Shown in pieces: positions 32,946 through 40,841 of a stretch of 64,000 nucleotides of DNA. This DNA is from Pseudomonadota bacterium (GTDB lineage: Bacteria > Pseudomonadota > Alphaproteobacteria > Caulobacterales > Caulobacteraceae): assembly GCA_023451375.1 (NCBI GenBank), contig JAEXZS010000045.1:1-64000 (forward strand). The letters run 5' to 3'. A model generated the notes under the pieces. It did not search any database and had not been told where the DNA came from. It worked only from the letters and a program-made list of their open reading frames with translations. The position numbers and the translations under genes were made by a program. How positions within the stretch are numbered: the stretch's first letter is position 1; every line of letters begins with the position of its first letter.

Positions 32946-33329
32946 ATGAGTGGCAAGGTGGAAGACGAAGGTCCGGACCCCGTGGATGTCCATGTCGGGC
33001 TGGCGGTGAAGGCGTATCGGCTCCGCGCCGGGATGAACCAGCAGTCCCTGGGCAAGGCGGTGAAGGTGACCTTCCAGCAGATTCAGAAATACGAGAAAGG
33101 CGCGAACAGGATTTCGGCCTCGACGCTGCACCGGATCGCGGGCGTCCTGGACTTCCATCCGGGGGATGTCTTCCCGGTGCACGGTGTAGAGGCGGCAAGC
33201 CCCCAGGCGGGCTTCGGCGCCATCAAGGGAAGCCACGAGCTGGCGGAGAGCTTCTCGCGTATGCCGGCGCCGAACCGGGCGTTGCTGCTGAAGGTCGCGA
33301 GAGAATTCGAGCGGCCGGACGCGGCCTAG
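32946..33329 (+). CDS. XRE-family HTH transcriptional regulator
   Basis: A 127-residue protein from MSGKVEDEGPDPVDV, with TTGGAGATTGAG upstream; the frame to 32856 has no better start. Helix-turn-helix of the cro/CI type: VGLAVKAYRLRAGMNQQSLGK, then TFQQIQKYEKGANRISASTL. The C-terminus may dimerise. The AT-richer upstream region (32883-32940, with tgtgagcgaatatg) probably holds its autoregulated promoter. A candidate regulator of the accessory region. Confidence 0.85.
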   Translation: MSGKVEDEGPDPVDVHVGLAVKAYRLRAGMNQQSLGKAVKVTFQQIQKYEKGANRISASTLHRIAGVLDFHPGDVFPVHGVEAASPQAGFGAIKGSHELAESFSRMPAPNRALLLKVAREFERPDAA

Positions 33330-33715
33330 CCGCCATAGGTCTCGCAGATCGTCCGTAGGCGATCGCGTTGCGCTGGGTCGAGGTCGCGCCGGACTGCGCG
33401 GCAGGCCCGGCGGAGTCGTCTCCGGCGGCGAGCGAGGCTTTCGCCGCCGCATGTGGTGCCGAGATAGTGGCGGACCTCCTCCCATCCCGTGACGAAGTCA
33501 TGCGGGAAGCCTTCGGGGATGATCCAGGCCCCGTCGACCGTGCGCCCGTGCGTCACCGTGGGCGACGCCCGCAAGGCGGGCTTTGCCGCGGCGAGCATGA
33601 GGCGGCATAGTTCCTCGTGAACAGGCGCTTCTGCAGCACGGCGGGCGCGCCAGCGCAGCGCCGCCCAGCCAGCGGCGGCGATCCCGATACCTGAAGCGGC
33701 TATCACGACAAACAC
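33326..33715 (-). CDS. Hypothetical membrane-anchored protein
   Basis: A 129-residue protein from a GTG (33715) with GGGGAGAG just upstream. One N-terminal hydrophobic helix (VIAASGIGIAAAGWAAL), then a soluble basic domain ending RRDLDPAQRDRLRTICETY. The frame to 33856 overlaps the divergent gene's 5' region and is not preferred. Overlaps the regulator stop by 4 bp, convergent. Confidence 0.6.
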   Translation of the reverse strand: MFVVIAASGIGIAAAGWAALRWRARRAAEAPVHEELCRLMLAAAKPALRASPTVTHGRTVDGAWIIPEGFPHDFVTGWEEVRHYLGTTCGGESLARRRRRLRRACRAVRRDLDPAQRDRLRTICETYGG

Positions 33716-33811
33716 GCGGCTCTCCCCGCCACTGTGAGTTGAAGATAAGCCGAGCGGTGTTACTGGAATCGCAACGTGCGCGAGAAGGGCGAAACAAGCG
33801 GGGGTAATGAG

Positions 33812-34006
33812 ATGCCGGAATGGTGGATGCCGATGGATCCGGACAAGATCGAACACGTGCGTTCGCTGCTGAGCCCAGCCGCGTTCGTGGAGCGACCGTT
33901 CACCTTCGGGATCATCATCCGGCCGACCAATGAGAAGGAGCGGATCGTACTCGAGATGATGGGCGAGGACCTGGTGCGGGTGTCACCGGACGTAAGGGGG
34001 CGATAG
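33812..34006 (+). CDS. Small protein, partner of the HEPN-like gene
   Basis: A 64-residue protein from MPEWWMPMDPDKIEHVRSL with gcgggggtaatgag upstream. Strand-rich middle (PFTFGIIIRPTNEKERIVLE). The downstream HEPN-like gene starts 4 bp after its stop. It might be an antitoxin-like partner, but no nucleotidyltransferase motif is seen. Confidence 0.6.
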   Translation: MPEWWMPMDPDKIEHVRSLLSPAAFVERPFTFGIIIRPTNEKERIVLEMMGEDLVRVSPDVRGR

Positions 34007-34009
34007 ACG

Positions 34010-34435
34010 ATGCGGCAGCGATCGGCGGACGCCCACCTGGTGCCGGTGTTTCTGGACAATGCGCGGGGCTTCCTGCGCGCCGGATCGGAAGGGCCTGAGC
34101 CGGAGGCGTGGGCCCCGCGCGCGCAGATGCTGTGCTGCGTCATCGAACTGGCGCTGAAGGCCGCCCTGATTGCGAGCGGCTGGACGGACGATCAGAACCG
34201 GCGCGAGATCCGGCATGACCTGATGTGTGGGCTGAAGGCGGCGACCGGCGCGGGGCTGAAGGTGCGAAACGACCGGACGCAGGCCGTCGTCGCGGCCTTA
34301 AGTCCCCGCTATGCGAGGCACGAACTGGACGACATGGCGACGGATGCCGGTAGGCCGCCGCTTGCTGACTGCGCGGCCGTCGCCCGCGATCTGCTGGACG
34401 ACTGCAGGGCGTTCGCGGATGCGGTCGAGGCCTAG
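34010..34435 (+). CDS. HEPN-like protein
   Basis: A 141-residue helical protein. CCVIELALKAALIASGW followed by RREIRHDLM is the pattern of HEPN-type domains; the R-x4-H is read as R-REIR-H. HEPN domains act as ribonucleases or in nucleotidyltransferase partnerships in toxin and defence systems. It is cotranscribed with the 64-residue protein on the plus strand, against the local trend. Activity is inferred only. Confidence 0.65.
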   Translation: MRQRSADAHLVPVFLDNARGFLRAGSEGPEPEAWAPRAQMLCCVIELALKAALIASGWTDDQNRREIRHDLMCGLKAATGAGLKVRNDRTQAVVAALSPRYARHELDDMATDAGRPPLADCAAVARDLLDDCRAFADAVEA

Positions 34436-34650
34436 GACCGGGTCCGGACCAGAACGGGGGCGGGCATAGCCCGGCGCCGGTCGATGGCGATGCCGGCGGT
34501 CATCAGCGCCAGCATGAGGCCGCCGGCGACGATCGCCAGCGGAAGGCCGGAATGAACGACCGGCGTAAAGGCGATCAGGAGGGAGGCGACCAGGCCGACC
34601 GCCATGGCGGCCAAGGTCATCGGAAAGAGGGGCGAGGTCATGCGCGTCAT
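34432..34650 (-). CDS. Small two-helix membrane protein
   Basis: A 72-residue protein from MTRMTSPLFPMTLAAMAVG with ggagccc upstream. Two hydrophobic segments (LAAMAVGLVASLLIAF and LAIVAGGLMLALMTAGIAI). Converges with the HEPN-like gene, overlapping its stop by 4 bp. Unknown function. Confidence 0.6.
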   Translation of the reverse strand: MTRMTSPLFPMTLAAMAVGLVASLLIAFTPVVHSGLPLAIVAGGLMLALMTAGIAIDRRRAMPAPVLVRTRS

Positions 34651-34715
34651 GAAGGGCTCCGTTTCGGTGAAGGTCACATGCGGCCGCCGGTCGTGTCCAG
34701 CGGCCGCGCGCGTGG

Positions 34716-35018
34716 TCACCAGTCAAAGACCGGTATATCGGCTCCTTCAGGGAGGTGCGGAGCGTCTCGGTCGAACATGACGTAGTCGAAGCCCCAAGAG
34801 CGGGCGAACTCGATAACGGCCCAGAGGTCGTTGTAGGTCTCGTCGTCGCGTTCCTGGTGAACGTAGACGATGAACCCGAACTCGGTCGGGCCGGTGTTGG
34901 CCCAGCTGATCGTCTTGGCGGTGGCGGCGTCACAGGTCGCTTGGGAGATGTGAGCCGTCGAGACGTCGAGCATCCGGCGGGTGTTGTTGTCGAGGGATTT
35001 GGGGTCGAAGTCGGACAT
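34716..35018 (-). CDS. DUF5983-like protein
   Basis: A 100-residue protein from MSDFDPKSLDNNTRRML with GGAGG upstream. The motifs LDVSTAHISQAT, GFIVYVHQERDD and GFDYVMFDRDA ending IPVFDW match the small DUF5983 family common on alphaproteobacterial plasmids. No function is established. Leader of a degenerate L3 type upstream. Confidence 0.75.
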   Translation of the reverse strand: MSDFDPKSLDNNTRRMLDVSTAHISQATCDAATAKTISWANTGPTEFGFIVYVHQERDDETYNDLWAVIEFARSWGFDYVMFDRDAPHLPEGADIPVFDW

Positions 35019-35059
35019 GAGGCCTCCAGACAGCACCGGGATCAGTGCGTGACCGAACG

Positions 35060-35160
35060 CGTAGCGGGTAGGGCCTGAGCCGCACCCGAAGGGCCGGAAC
35101 GGAGTGGAGGACTGCGCAGCGGTTGCGGCGATCGGAGCCCGGCCGCTAGCGATCTGAGGT
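35060..35160 (-). promoter_or_regulatory. Structured leader, L3 type (degenerate copy)
   Basis: It contains the L3 core gaagggccggaacggagtgg (35089-35108) followed by an apical ctgcgcagcggttg (35111-35124), about 93 nt before the 35018 start. Outer arms pair only partially. 35161-35337 contains no gene that I can see. Confidence 0.45.
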
Positions 35161-35337
35161 TCGCAGATCTCGGAGCGAGGACTAGCGCCGAGTGAGAACG
35201 AGCAGCGTCCGTTTCACGACATAAGATCAGAACGAACCGTGAAAGTGACGCGGTTTACAAATCCGAGTGCGGTTGACAAATCCCAGGCTGGTTGACGGAT
35301 CGGCTGAAACGCCCAACGCAGCTGCCACGGTGTCCGC

Positions 35338-35667
35338 CTAGTTGGCGACAGCGTCGAGGGGAGCGAAGCCCGTGAGCGTCATGGGAACCCAGGTGCCCTG
35401 TTGGATTGCCGACCACCAGCCGCCTGTCGGGACGGCGCCATCGAGCGGCCGTTCATCGTCGGGGGCGAAGTCATCATAGCCAACCTTACGGGCGGGCCAT
35501 TGGGCAGCCGTGGCGCCGGAGACGTAAAATCCCCCCTCAAACAGGTATTCGGTTTCCAGGGGATTGCAGCACTCGTCGATTAACGTCGCGAGACCGTCTT
35601 CGCCGTCAGCGGCGAAGACGCCGACGACCTGACTGCTTGCGATCATGCGGACGAGATAAACGTTCAT
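35338..35667 (-). CDS. Hypothetical small protein
   Basis: A 109-residue protein from MNVYLVRMIASSQVVGVFAA, an alpha/beta start followed by an acidic middle (EDGLATLIDECCNPLETEY) and a Trp-rich end. ATGA overlap with the 41-residue peptide gene just upstream. Family not recognised. Confidence 0.6.
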   Translation of the reverse strand: MNVYLVRMIASSQVVGVFAADGEDGLATLIDECCNPLETEYLFEGGFYVSGATAAQWPARKVGYDDFAPDDERPLDGAVPTGGWWSAIQQGTWVPMTLTGFAPLDAVAN

Positions 35668-35789
35668 GGAACAACCAGACCGACGATCGACGCCATGTAG
35701 GCCCATGCGTCTTTGAAGAGCGGGCTGGTGAAGCCCACGATGACTATGGGGGCGGCGGCCATCAGGACCAGTTTTTCACTCAGGGTCAT
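35664..35789 (-). CDS. 41-residue membrane peptide
   Basis: Minus-strand frame from ATG at 35789 to TGA at 35666-35664, reading MTLSEKLVLMAAAPIVIVGF to IVGLVVP, with two hydrophobic stretches. It overlaps the next gene as ATGA, which argues that it is translated. Similar in style to the 44-residue peptide at 30443. Confidence 0.5.
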   Translation of the reverse strand: MTLSEKLVLMAAAPIVIVGFTSPLFKDAWAYMASIVGLVVP

Positions 35790-35925
35790 GGGGCCAGTTC
35801 TAGGTGCGATGGGCGCCGGCCGTCCAGTCTCCCGCGTCAGGGATCGTCACCCGGATGGGACGAAACTCGCCTCTTGGCGAGGTTCGGTGAGGAGCGCAGC
35901 GACGAGTAGAGCCCGCCCCCGCCAC

Positions 35926-36040
35926 AGGCGGGGAGACGCCCGAATTTAACCCTCGCCGTTAAAGACTTCGCTGGAAAATCGTGGCAAAACAGTCGGGCTG
36001 TCAGTCCGATCCCTGCATCCCCAACCCCAGGATGCAGGAC
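35926..36040 (+). promoter_or_regulatory. Leader shared with the 45981 gene (CQSDPCIP block)
   Basis: It contains a hairpin ccccgcc-aca-ggcgggg (35927-35943) and the block gtcagtccgatccctgcatcc with tgcatcc/ggatgca inverted repeat (36012-36034) ending at the ATG. The same block occurs on the minus strand before the lytic transglycosylase gene. The block is in frame with both genes, so the proteins could instead start 20 codons earlier. Confidence 0.55.
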
Positions 36041-36763
36041 ATGAGTGAAAACGCGGCTCTCGAAGCCACTAAAAACATCGATATCGCCGGTGCCCTGTGG
36101 ACCGCGATGCAACCCGCCCTGCCCTATCTGGCGGGGTTTTTCCTGTTCGCGCTCTTCATCGGATTCCTCCGCCGGCCGAAACAAACGAAAGCCCAGAAAC
36201 AGCACGCCTACAACGAGCGTCGTTCCTGGGACGATCTGAAGCTCATCCGCTCGATGGCGCCGCTGGAAAACCCGGGGCGCGTCTTCGGCTACCTGCGCAA
36301 GGTGTGCCCCTACCGGTTCGAGGACATGATCCTCTCGGAGCTGGCCCGGCGCGGCATCAACATCATCCGGGGAACCTCCTACTCCGGAGATGGCGGAATC
36401 GACGGTCAGTTCACGCTGAACGGCGAACGCTGGCTCATCCAGGCCAAGCGCTACAAGGCCTACATCAAGGAAGATCACGTCTGGGCCTTCGACGCCGTCT
36501 GCCAAAGGCGCAAGGCGCGAGGGCTGTTCGTCCATACGGGACGGACGCCCGAGCGACTGCGCCAGATGCAACGCCAGTGCGGCGACGTCCGGATCATCAG
36601 CGGCGAGGAGCTGCTGAAGTTCTTCGCCGGGCATAGCGTCAGTCTGACGCTCGCGCCGGCGTCGCCGGTCTCGCCCGTCGAAGCCGGAAAACCGCAAATC
36701 GCGCGCGCCTCTGTCCCCCCTCCCGCCAAGGGGCGCGCAGCGATCGAAGGGGCGGTGCTGTGA
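36041..36763 (+). CDS. Membrane-anchored Mrr-type restriction endonuclease-like protein
   Basis: 240 residues from MSENAALEATKNIDIAG (frame open from 35981). One hydrophobic helix (LPYLAGFFLFALFIGFL) is followed by a basic linker and a PD-(D/E)XK nuclease core: GTSYSGDGGIDGQFTL, then WLIQAKRYK, giving D...Q-x-K. The tail after about 190 is Pro/Ala-rich. Membrane-anchored Mrr_cat proteins are frequent on conjugative plasmids; roles in DNA entry, processing or exclusion of competing DNA are proposed. GTGA overlap with the next small gene. Confidence 0.85.
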   Translation: MSENAALEATKNIDIAGALWTAMQPALPYLAGFFLFALFIGFLRRPKQTKAQKQHAYNERRSWDDLKLIRSMAPLENPGRVFGYLRKVCPYRFEDMILSELARRGINIIRGTSYSGDGGIDGQFTLNGERWLIQAKRYKAYIKEDHVWAFDAVCQRRKARGLFVHTGRTPERLRQMQRQCGDVRIISGEELLKFFAGHSVSLTLAPASPVSPVEAGKPQIARASVPPPAKGRAAIEGAVL

Positions 36764-36963
36764 GCGCCGCCCCGAGATCGCCCGCGCAGCTGGCCGCCGA
36801 GCGCGGCCACGACTGCCGCGGAGACTTCTTCTCGGCGGGCGCGGATCTAGATCTCGCCCACGCTGCAGACGCCGAGCTGGACGGGACGTTCGAGGCGACG
36901 TGCATGGACACGGGCGAGGTCCTGCAGGTGAACGGCTGGCTGTTCACGAGCGAGCCTGCCTGA
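36760..36963 (+). CDS. Hypothetical 67-residue protein
   Basis: Starts at a GTG overlapping the nuclease stop (GTGA, 36760-36763): MSAAPRSPAQLAAERGHDC. Contains CRGDFF and CMDTGEVLQVNGW; small beta-rich pattern. Likely coupled to the nuclease gene. Family not recognised. Confidence 0.55.
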   Translation: MSAAPRSPAQLAAERGHDCRGDFFSAGADLDLAHAADAELDGTFEATCMDTGEVLQVNGWLFTSEPA

Positions 36964-37019
36964 TGTACGGCCCCGCCCCGGAAACATCGCGCCGCCGAGA
37001 GGCGGGCGCGGCTCTGGCC

Positions 37020-37955
37020 TCACGCGGCCTCTGCGAGATCCTCCGTGACAGGGGCGACCGCGCGTCCAGCGATGGCCAGAAGGTAATCGGTCGCGGCCTG
37101 GGCTTGGGACGCGGCGCGAAGAATGGCGCGGCTGTCGGTGCGCAGGACCTTCAGCCAGTGGTCGAGGTAGGCCGCATGGTCCTCGATGTGGTCGGGCCGC
37201 AGGCCGAGGTGGGCGCCGAGAAAGGCGCTTCCAAGCTCAGCCACCAGCTCCTCGCGGGCGTAAGCGGGATCGCCGAATTTGGAGCCGAACGTGCGGTCCT
37301 GCCGGTGCTTGGCGCCGGTCCAGTGGATCAGCTCATGCGCGGCCGTGGCGTATGCCTGCTCGATGTCGCGGAACAGGTGGCGTTCGGGGAGGCGGATGTG
37401 GTCCGGGCCCGGGGCGTAGTAGGCCTGATCTCCGGACCAGCTGATCTGGGCGCCGGTTGCGGCGATGAACTCTTCGACCGAGGCGATGCGGGCCTGTTCG
37501 GCGGCCGCATCGGGTTCCGGGGCGGGGACGGGTGTGGGGTAGAACTCGGCGTCAAGGCCGTCGATCTGCTCGACGTTGAAGACGGGATAGCCCTTCAGGA
37601 AACGGAAGCTGCGGGCGTCTGCGTCGCCGGCGGACGGATCGGGTTCTCCCTTGGCCTGGGACTGGCCGTAATAGACGACAAGGGTGGACTTCTCGCCCGC
37701 GCGGACCTGCCCGCCGAGGGCGGCGGCCTGGCGGTAGGTCATCCATCGGGACCCGGAGTAGCCCTCCGTGGCTCCGCGAAGCCAGAGCATGACGACATTG
37801 ATGCCCTGATAGGGCTCGCCGTTGGCGCGCAACGGCAGTGCGACGGATCCGCCGGCCTTGGACGCCCACGGCTTGGTCCAGGGCCGAACGCCCTGTTCCA
37901 GCTGCTCGATGATGCTGGCGGTGATCCGGTCGGCGGGACTCTTGCGATCCTTCAT
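37020..37955 (-). CDS. ardC: ArdC-like antirestriction protein (DUF1738 + zincin-like domain)
   Basis: A 311-residue protein from MKDRKSPADRITASIIEQL with GAGGAGGC upstream. The N-terminal about 130 residues are the ssDNA-binding DUF1738/ArdC-N domain (GVRPWTKPW, GEPYQGINVVMLW, SRWMTYRQA, KSTLVVYY). The C-terminal domain has a zinc protease-like HELIHWTG with a downstream Glu (EELVAELGSAF). ArdC of IncW plasmids protects incoming DNA against restriction; such genes are leading-region markers. Own strong hairpin leader. Confidence 0.92.
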   Translation of the reverse strand: MKDRKSPADRITASIIEQLEQGVRPWTKPWASKAGGSVALPLRANGEPYQGINVVMLWLRGATEGYSGSRWMTYRQAAALGGQVRAGEKSTLVVYYGQSQAKGEPDPSAGDADARSFRFLKGYPVFNVEQIDGLDAEFYPTPVPAPEPDAAAEQARIASVEEFIAATGAQISWSGDQAYYAPGPDHIRLPERHLFRDIEQAYATAAHELIHWTGAKHRQDRTFGSKFGDPAYAREELVAELGSAFLGAHLGLRPDHIEDHAAYLDHWLKVLRTDSRAILRAASQAQAATDYLLAIAGRAVAPVTEDLAEAA

Positions 37956-37971
37956 TTGGAAGCCTCCTCGC

Positions 37972-38135
37972 GCGCGGGGCCGATCCCCGGGCGACCCGAA
38001 ACCAATCGGGCGGGCTCCGAGCGGGGGACGCATCCGCAGGACCGCAGCGCAGCGGAGGACGGCGAAGCCGTTGCGGCCGCCGCGGCCCGCCCTTCGATTT
38101 TCGGGGAGCGCTGCCCGGGGCCGGCTCGCGGCCGA
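37972..38135 (-). promoter_or_regulatory. Structured leader of the ArdC-like gene, L3 related
   Basis: Long arms pair: gggcgacccgaaaccaatcg (from 37989) with cgattttcggggagcgctgccc, plus outer ccccgggc/gcccgggg. The apical stem acggc-gaa-gccgt is at 38059-38071, about 102 nt before the 37955 start. The right arm overlaps the promoter region of the divergent gene at 38183. Confidence 0.65.
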
Positions 38136-38182
38136 GGCGAAACAGATCTGATCACACAGGAGAGACCGACTTGGAGAACCCA

Positions 38183-38611
38183 ATGATCGTCGATGATGAG
38201 GAGCTGGGGCTCTGCCAGCCCTGGTATGACAAGCTTTCGGGGCTGATCGTCGAGCCGACGCACGTCGTGACCGGAAACGACATCGCCAAGGCCATCCGGC
38301 TGGGCCATGCGTTCATCACAGAGTTTGTCCGGAGGGCGTCGTTCCACGGGATGACCCCGGAACATCTGCTGCGCTTGCCGTCGGCGCTGGGTGCGTCGGA
38401 CGGCGGCCTGGTGTTCGCCTGGCGTGAAGGGACCACGGTTCTAGGGTTCCTGCAGGCGGGCGTCATCGCGCGCGGGCCCCTGGGTCACAGGGTGGTGCAT
38501 CTGCTCGAGGCGGATGGCTCGATCCGCGAGATCCTCGGCCGCGCGAAACAGGAAGCGCTCGATGCGTTCGACCTGGAACGGGAAGCGGTTCACCGGAGCG
38601 TCGCCGCATGA
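38183..38611 (+). CDS. Hypothetical protein
   Basis: A 142-residue protein from MIVDDEELGLCQPWYDKL with GGAGAACCC upstream (a TTG 12 bases earlier is less likely). Mixed alpha/beta; contains AIRLGHAFITEFVRRASFH and ends EREAVHRSVAA. First of four coupled plus-strand genes. Family not recognised. Confidence 0.65.
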   Translation: MIVDDEELGLCQPWYDKLSGLIVEPTHVVTGNDIAKAIRLGHAFITEFVRRASFHGMTPEHLLRLPSALGASDGGLVFAWREGTTVLGFLQAGVIARGPLGHRVVHLLEADGSIREILGRAKQEALDAFDLEREAVHRSVAA

Positions 38612-39201
38612 CCGGCTATCTGATCGATGCGGCCTATGTCTGGCTGGAGAATGAACGGCCCCACTGCAGGACGATGCGGGACCTGCGTCTGCCGTGTGGG
38701 GGCAAGGTAGACCTCGCGGTGATCGAGGACGGACGGATCTGCGGCATCTTCTTCTGGAACGCGGCCTCCGATCGGAGCGCCCTGGTCCATCTGGTGACGG
38801 CCGCCAAGGCGTATCTGGCGGAAATCTGGGTTCTCTCGACGCCGGCGGCCGTGGGTGAGCTGCGCGGCTGCCTGCCCCTTCATGTGGGCTTCCGAGTGGC
38901 GAAGCCCGGTATTGTGCCGGCGCTGGCGATGCCGGCGACGATCGGCAAGCCGGGCGTGTCCGATCTGCTCAGCCTTCTGCACGTCTACGAACTGCGGCAA
39001 CTGGCGGCGAGCCTCGACGTCTCGCCGTCGACGACAGCGGTCGGCGCGGCCGGCCAGCTGGCGTTCGGCAAGCTCAGGTTCATGGAGATGATCTGCGAGG
39101 TTCTCCTCGAGCGCGGACCCATGCCGCTTCCGACGAAGCTCGAGATACTCCGCGCCTCGCGCCCGAAATCCGTCGCTTTGCCCCCGGTGTGGGGCGGCTG
39201 A
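38608..39201 (+). CDS. Hypothetical protein
   Basis: A 197-residue protein starting MTGYLIDAAYVWLENERPH by ATGA overlap. The N-terminal half (GKVDLAVIEDGRICGIFFW) has a nuclease-like strand order but no certain catalytic set. C-terminal helical. Followed by a TGATG overlap. Family not recognised. Confidence 0.65.
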   Translation: MTGYLIDAAYVWLENERPHCRTMRDLRLPCGGKVDLAVIEDGRICGIFFWNAASDRSALVHLVTAAKAYLAEIWVLSTPAAVGELRGCLPLHVGFRVAKPGIVPALAMPATIGKPGVSDLLSLLHVYELRQLAASLDVSPSTTAVGAAGQLAFGKLRFMEMICEVLLERGPMPLPTKLEILRASRPKSVALPPVWGG

Positions 39202-39656
39202 TGTTCGGAGGGAGACAGCTGCAGGCCGAAGGCGATGCCGGGCCCTGGGGAAGCCGCTCAGGGCGCGATCACCTGGGTTGGCGGCGGATCATTCCGCCGA
39301 GGGTCAGGGCGGGCCTGGTGGGCCAGTCAGGGGCCATCCAGCGCCTTTCCCGGTTCCTGCTGCGGGTCGCGTTGATCTCCGGCGCAGCGGTGATCGTCCC
39401 GCCGCTCCTGGGCGCCTCCACGGTCCTGACGCTGGCGTGCCTGTCGTTCTTTTCCGCCGGCGTGCTGGGCTATCTCAGCTGGATCCACGACGCCATTGAA
39501 GGGCGCCAGCGCAGCGCGGCGTCCAAGCGCCGCAAGCGCATCGTCTGGTTCGCGGCCGCCACATGGATGGTGGGGGTCCTGCTGACCGCTCTCGTCGTCC
39601 TTCCGACGCCTGAAGCCCCCTCCCCTGCCCTGCCTGAAATCACCGAGACCCGATAA
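39201..39656 (+). CDS. Hypothetical three-helix membrane protein
   Basis: 151 residues from MFGGRQLQAEGDAGPWG (TGATG overlap with the upstream stop). Hydrophobic segments around VALISGAAVIVPPLLG, TLACLSFFSAGVLGYL and WFAAATWMVGVLLTALVV. Coupled to the next gene by 1-bp overlap. Function unknown. Confidence 0.65.
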   Translation: MFGGRQLQAEGDAGPWGSRSGRDHLGWRRIIPPRVRAGLVGQSGAIQRLSRFLLRVALISGAAVIVPPLLGASTVLTLACLSFFSAGVLGYLSWIHDAIEGRQRSAASKRRKRIVWFAAATWMVGVLLTALVVLPTPEAPSPALPEITETR

Positions 39657-40234
39657 TGCGCAACCTCCCCGTCGTCTTCTGGGCCGCCACGATCGCGGTC
39701 GGCTTCTCCATCGCCCTGGCCAGCGCCGCGGCCGCTACGGAAAGGCGCGCGACGTATGTCGGCCGCGCCCGCGTCGTCGACGGCGACACCTTGGCGATCG
39801 GGAGCGACCGCCTGCGGCTGTGGGGCGTGGATGCGCCCGAGATCCGGCAACAGTGCCTGCGCAATGGCCAGGCGTTCCTGTGCGGAGAGCATGTCGCCGA
39901 GGCTCTCCGGACCTACATCGGGCGCGACCAGGTGCGTTGCGACTACCGTGACTGGAATCCGGCCCGGGCGCTGAACCATGAGGACCGGGCCGTCGTGCGG
40001 TGCACGGTGCGGGGCGTGGATCTGGCGGACTGGCTGACGTCCAGAGGGCTGGCCGTTCCCTTCTTCGTGGGAAACTACCGCAGCAGCGCCATGCGGGCCT
40101 GTGAGGCGCGTCTGGGCCTCTGGGCGGGCTCCTTCGCCCGCCCGAGCGCTTATCGCCGGCAGGGCGACTCCACGAGCGACGTCATGGGCGTGGAAACGCG
40201 GCGGCCCTGCGGCCGGTCGCTGAACCGTCTCTAG
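39656..40234 (+). CDS. Secreted thermonuclease-like (SNase) protein
   Basis: A 192-residue protein with a signal peptide (to about residue 27, ASAAAA) and an SNase-like OB fold: RVVDGDTLAIG, LRLWGVDAPEIRQ, and VDLADWLTSRGLAVPF. The calcium/catalytic acidic and arginine residues of the first two motifs are present; the usual DRYGR motif is altered to NHEDRAVVR. A periplasmic nuclease of this type is common on plasmids near transfer genes; role unproven. Confidence 0.85.
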   Translation: MRNLPVVFWAATIAVGFSIALASAAAATERRATYVGRARVVDGDTLAIGSDRLRLWGVDAPEIRQQCLRNGQAFLCGEHVAEALRTYIGRDQVRCDYRDWNPARALNHEDRAVVRCTVRGVDLADWLTSRGLAVPFFVGNYRSSAMRACEARLGLWAGSFARPSAYRRQGDSTSDVMGVETRRPCGRSLNRL

Positions 40235-40446
40235 GCTGTCCGAGACTGGACCGGTTCGCCCTCGCGGTTGAGCCGGTCGATGATGGCCTGAACGCCGCGC
40301 GTGTCCATTCGGGCGTAGCGCCCGCCGTCAGTAGCGATTTCCTGAAGCTGTTCGTCGGTGAAGCCGCCCGGAAACTGCCAGGCCGCGAGGGCGGCCAGCA
40401 CCTCAGACAGTTCGTGGTCGTTCAGCTGGTGAAGGCGTTCCCTCAC
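40231..40446 (-). CDS. Small protein at the end of the par operon
   Basis: A 71-residue helical protein starting MRERLHQLNDHELSEVLAAL by ATGA overlap with the upstream gene (40443-40446). Converges with the SNase gene (4-bp overlap of stops). Function unknown, plausibly part of the partition operon. Confidence 0.65.
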   Translation of the reverse strand: MRERLHQLNDHELSEVLAALAAWQFPGGFTDEQLQEIATDGGRYARMDTRGVQAIIDRLNREGEPVQSRTA

Positions 40447-40841
40447 TGCTCAGGCCCTTCCAGCGCGTCCAGGGCGGCCTTCAGCACTTCCCACGCCCGG
40501 ACGCCCCGGTCGTGCTCGATCTTCTTGAACCGCACGATAAGGCTCGCCGGGGCCATCATGTTCAGCTGGGCGCGAGGTTCGTCGGGGACATCGGGCCGGC
40601 CTATCAGATCGCTGATCTTGACCTTTCCGGGAGGGTTGGCCCTCCCCTGCCCCGCGCGGCGCGGCGATGCAGGTTTGCCGCGCGACTGAAACCCGGCCGC
40701 GTCGGCGACTTCCCGGGCGGCCTCGGCCGCAGGCCTGTCGATCGCCGCCCCTGGCGAGCGCGTGAAATCCGACAGATCGAGGCCCTTGCGCTCCTCGCCG
40801 ATCGCCTCGAATCCGAATGCGTCGCTGGACTTGGTCATCAT
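40443..40841 (-). CDS. ParA partner, possible centromere-binding protein
   Basis: A 132-residue protein from MMTKSSDAFGFEAIGE, ATGA overlap with parA (40838-40841). Basic, Pro/Gly-rich middle and a C-terminal IVRFKKIEHDRGVRAWEVL segment that could be an RHH or helical dimer. Small DNA-binding partners encoded directly after parA are typical adaptors in type Ib partition. The assignment is by position. Confidence 0.65.
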   Translation of the reverse strand: MMTKSSDAFGFEAIGEERKGLDLSDFTRSPGAAIDRPAAEAAREVADAAGFQSRGKPASPRRAGQGRANPPGKVKISDLIGRPDVPDEPRAQLNMMAPASLIVRFKKIEHDRGVRAWEVLKAALDALEGPEQ

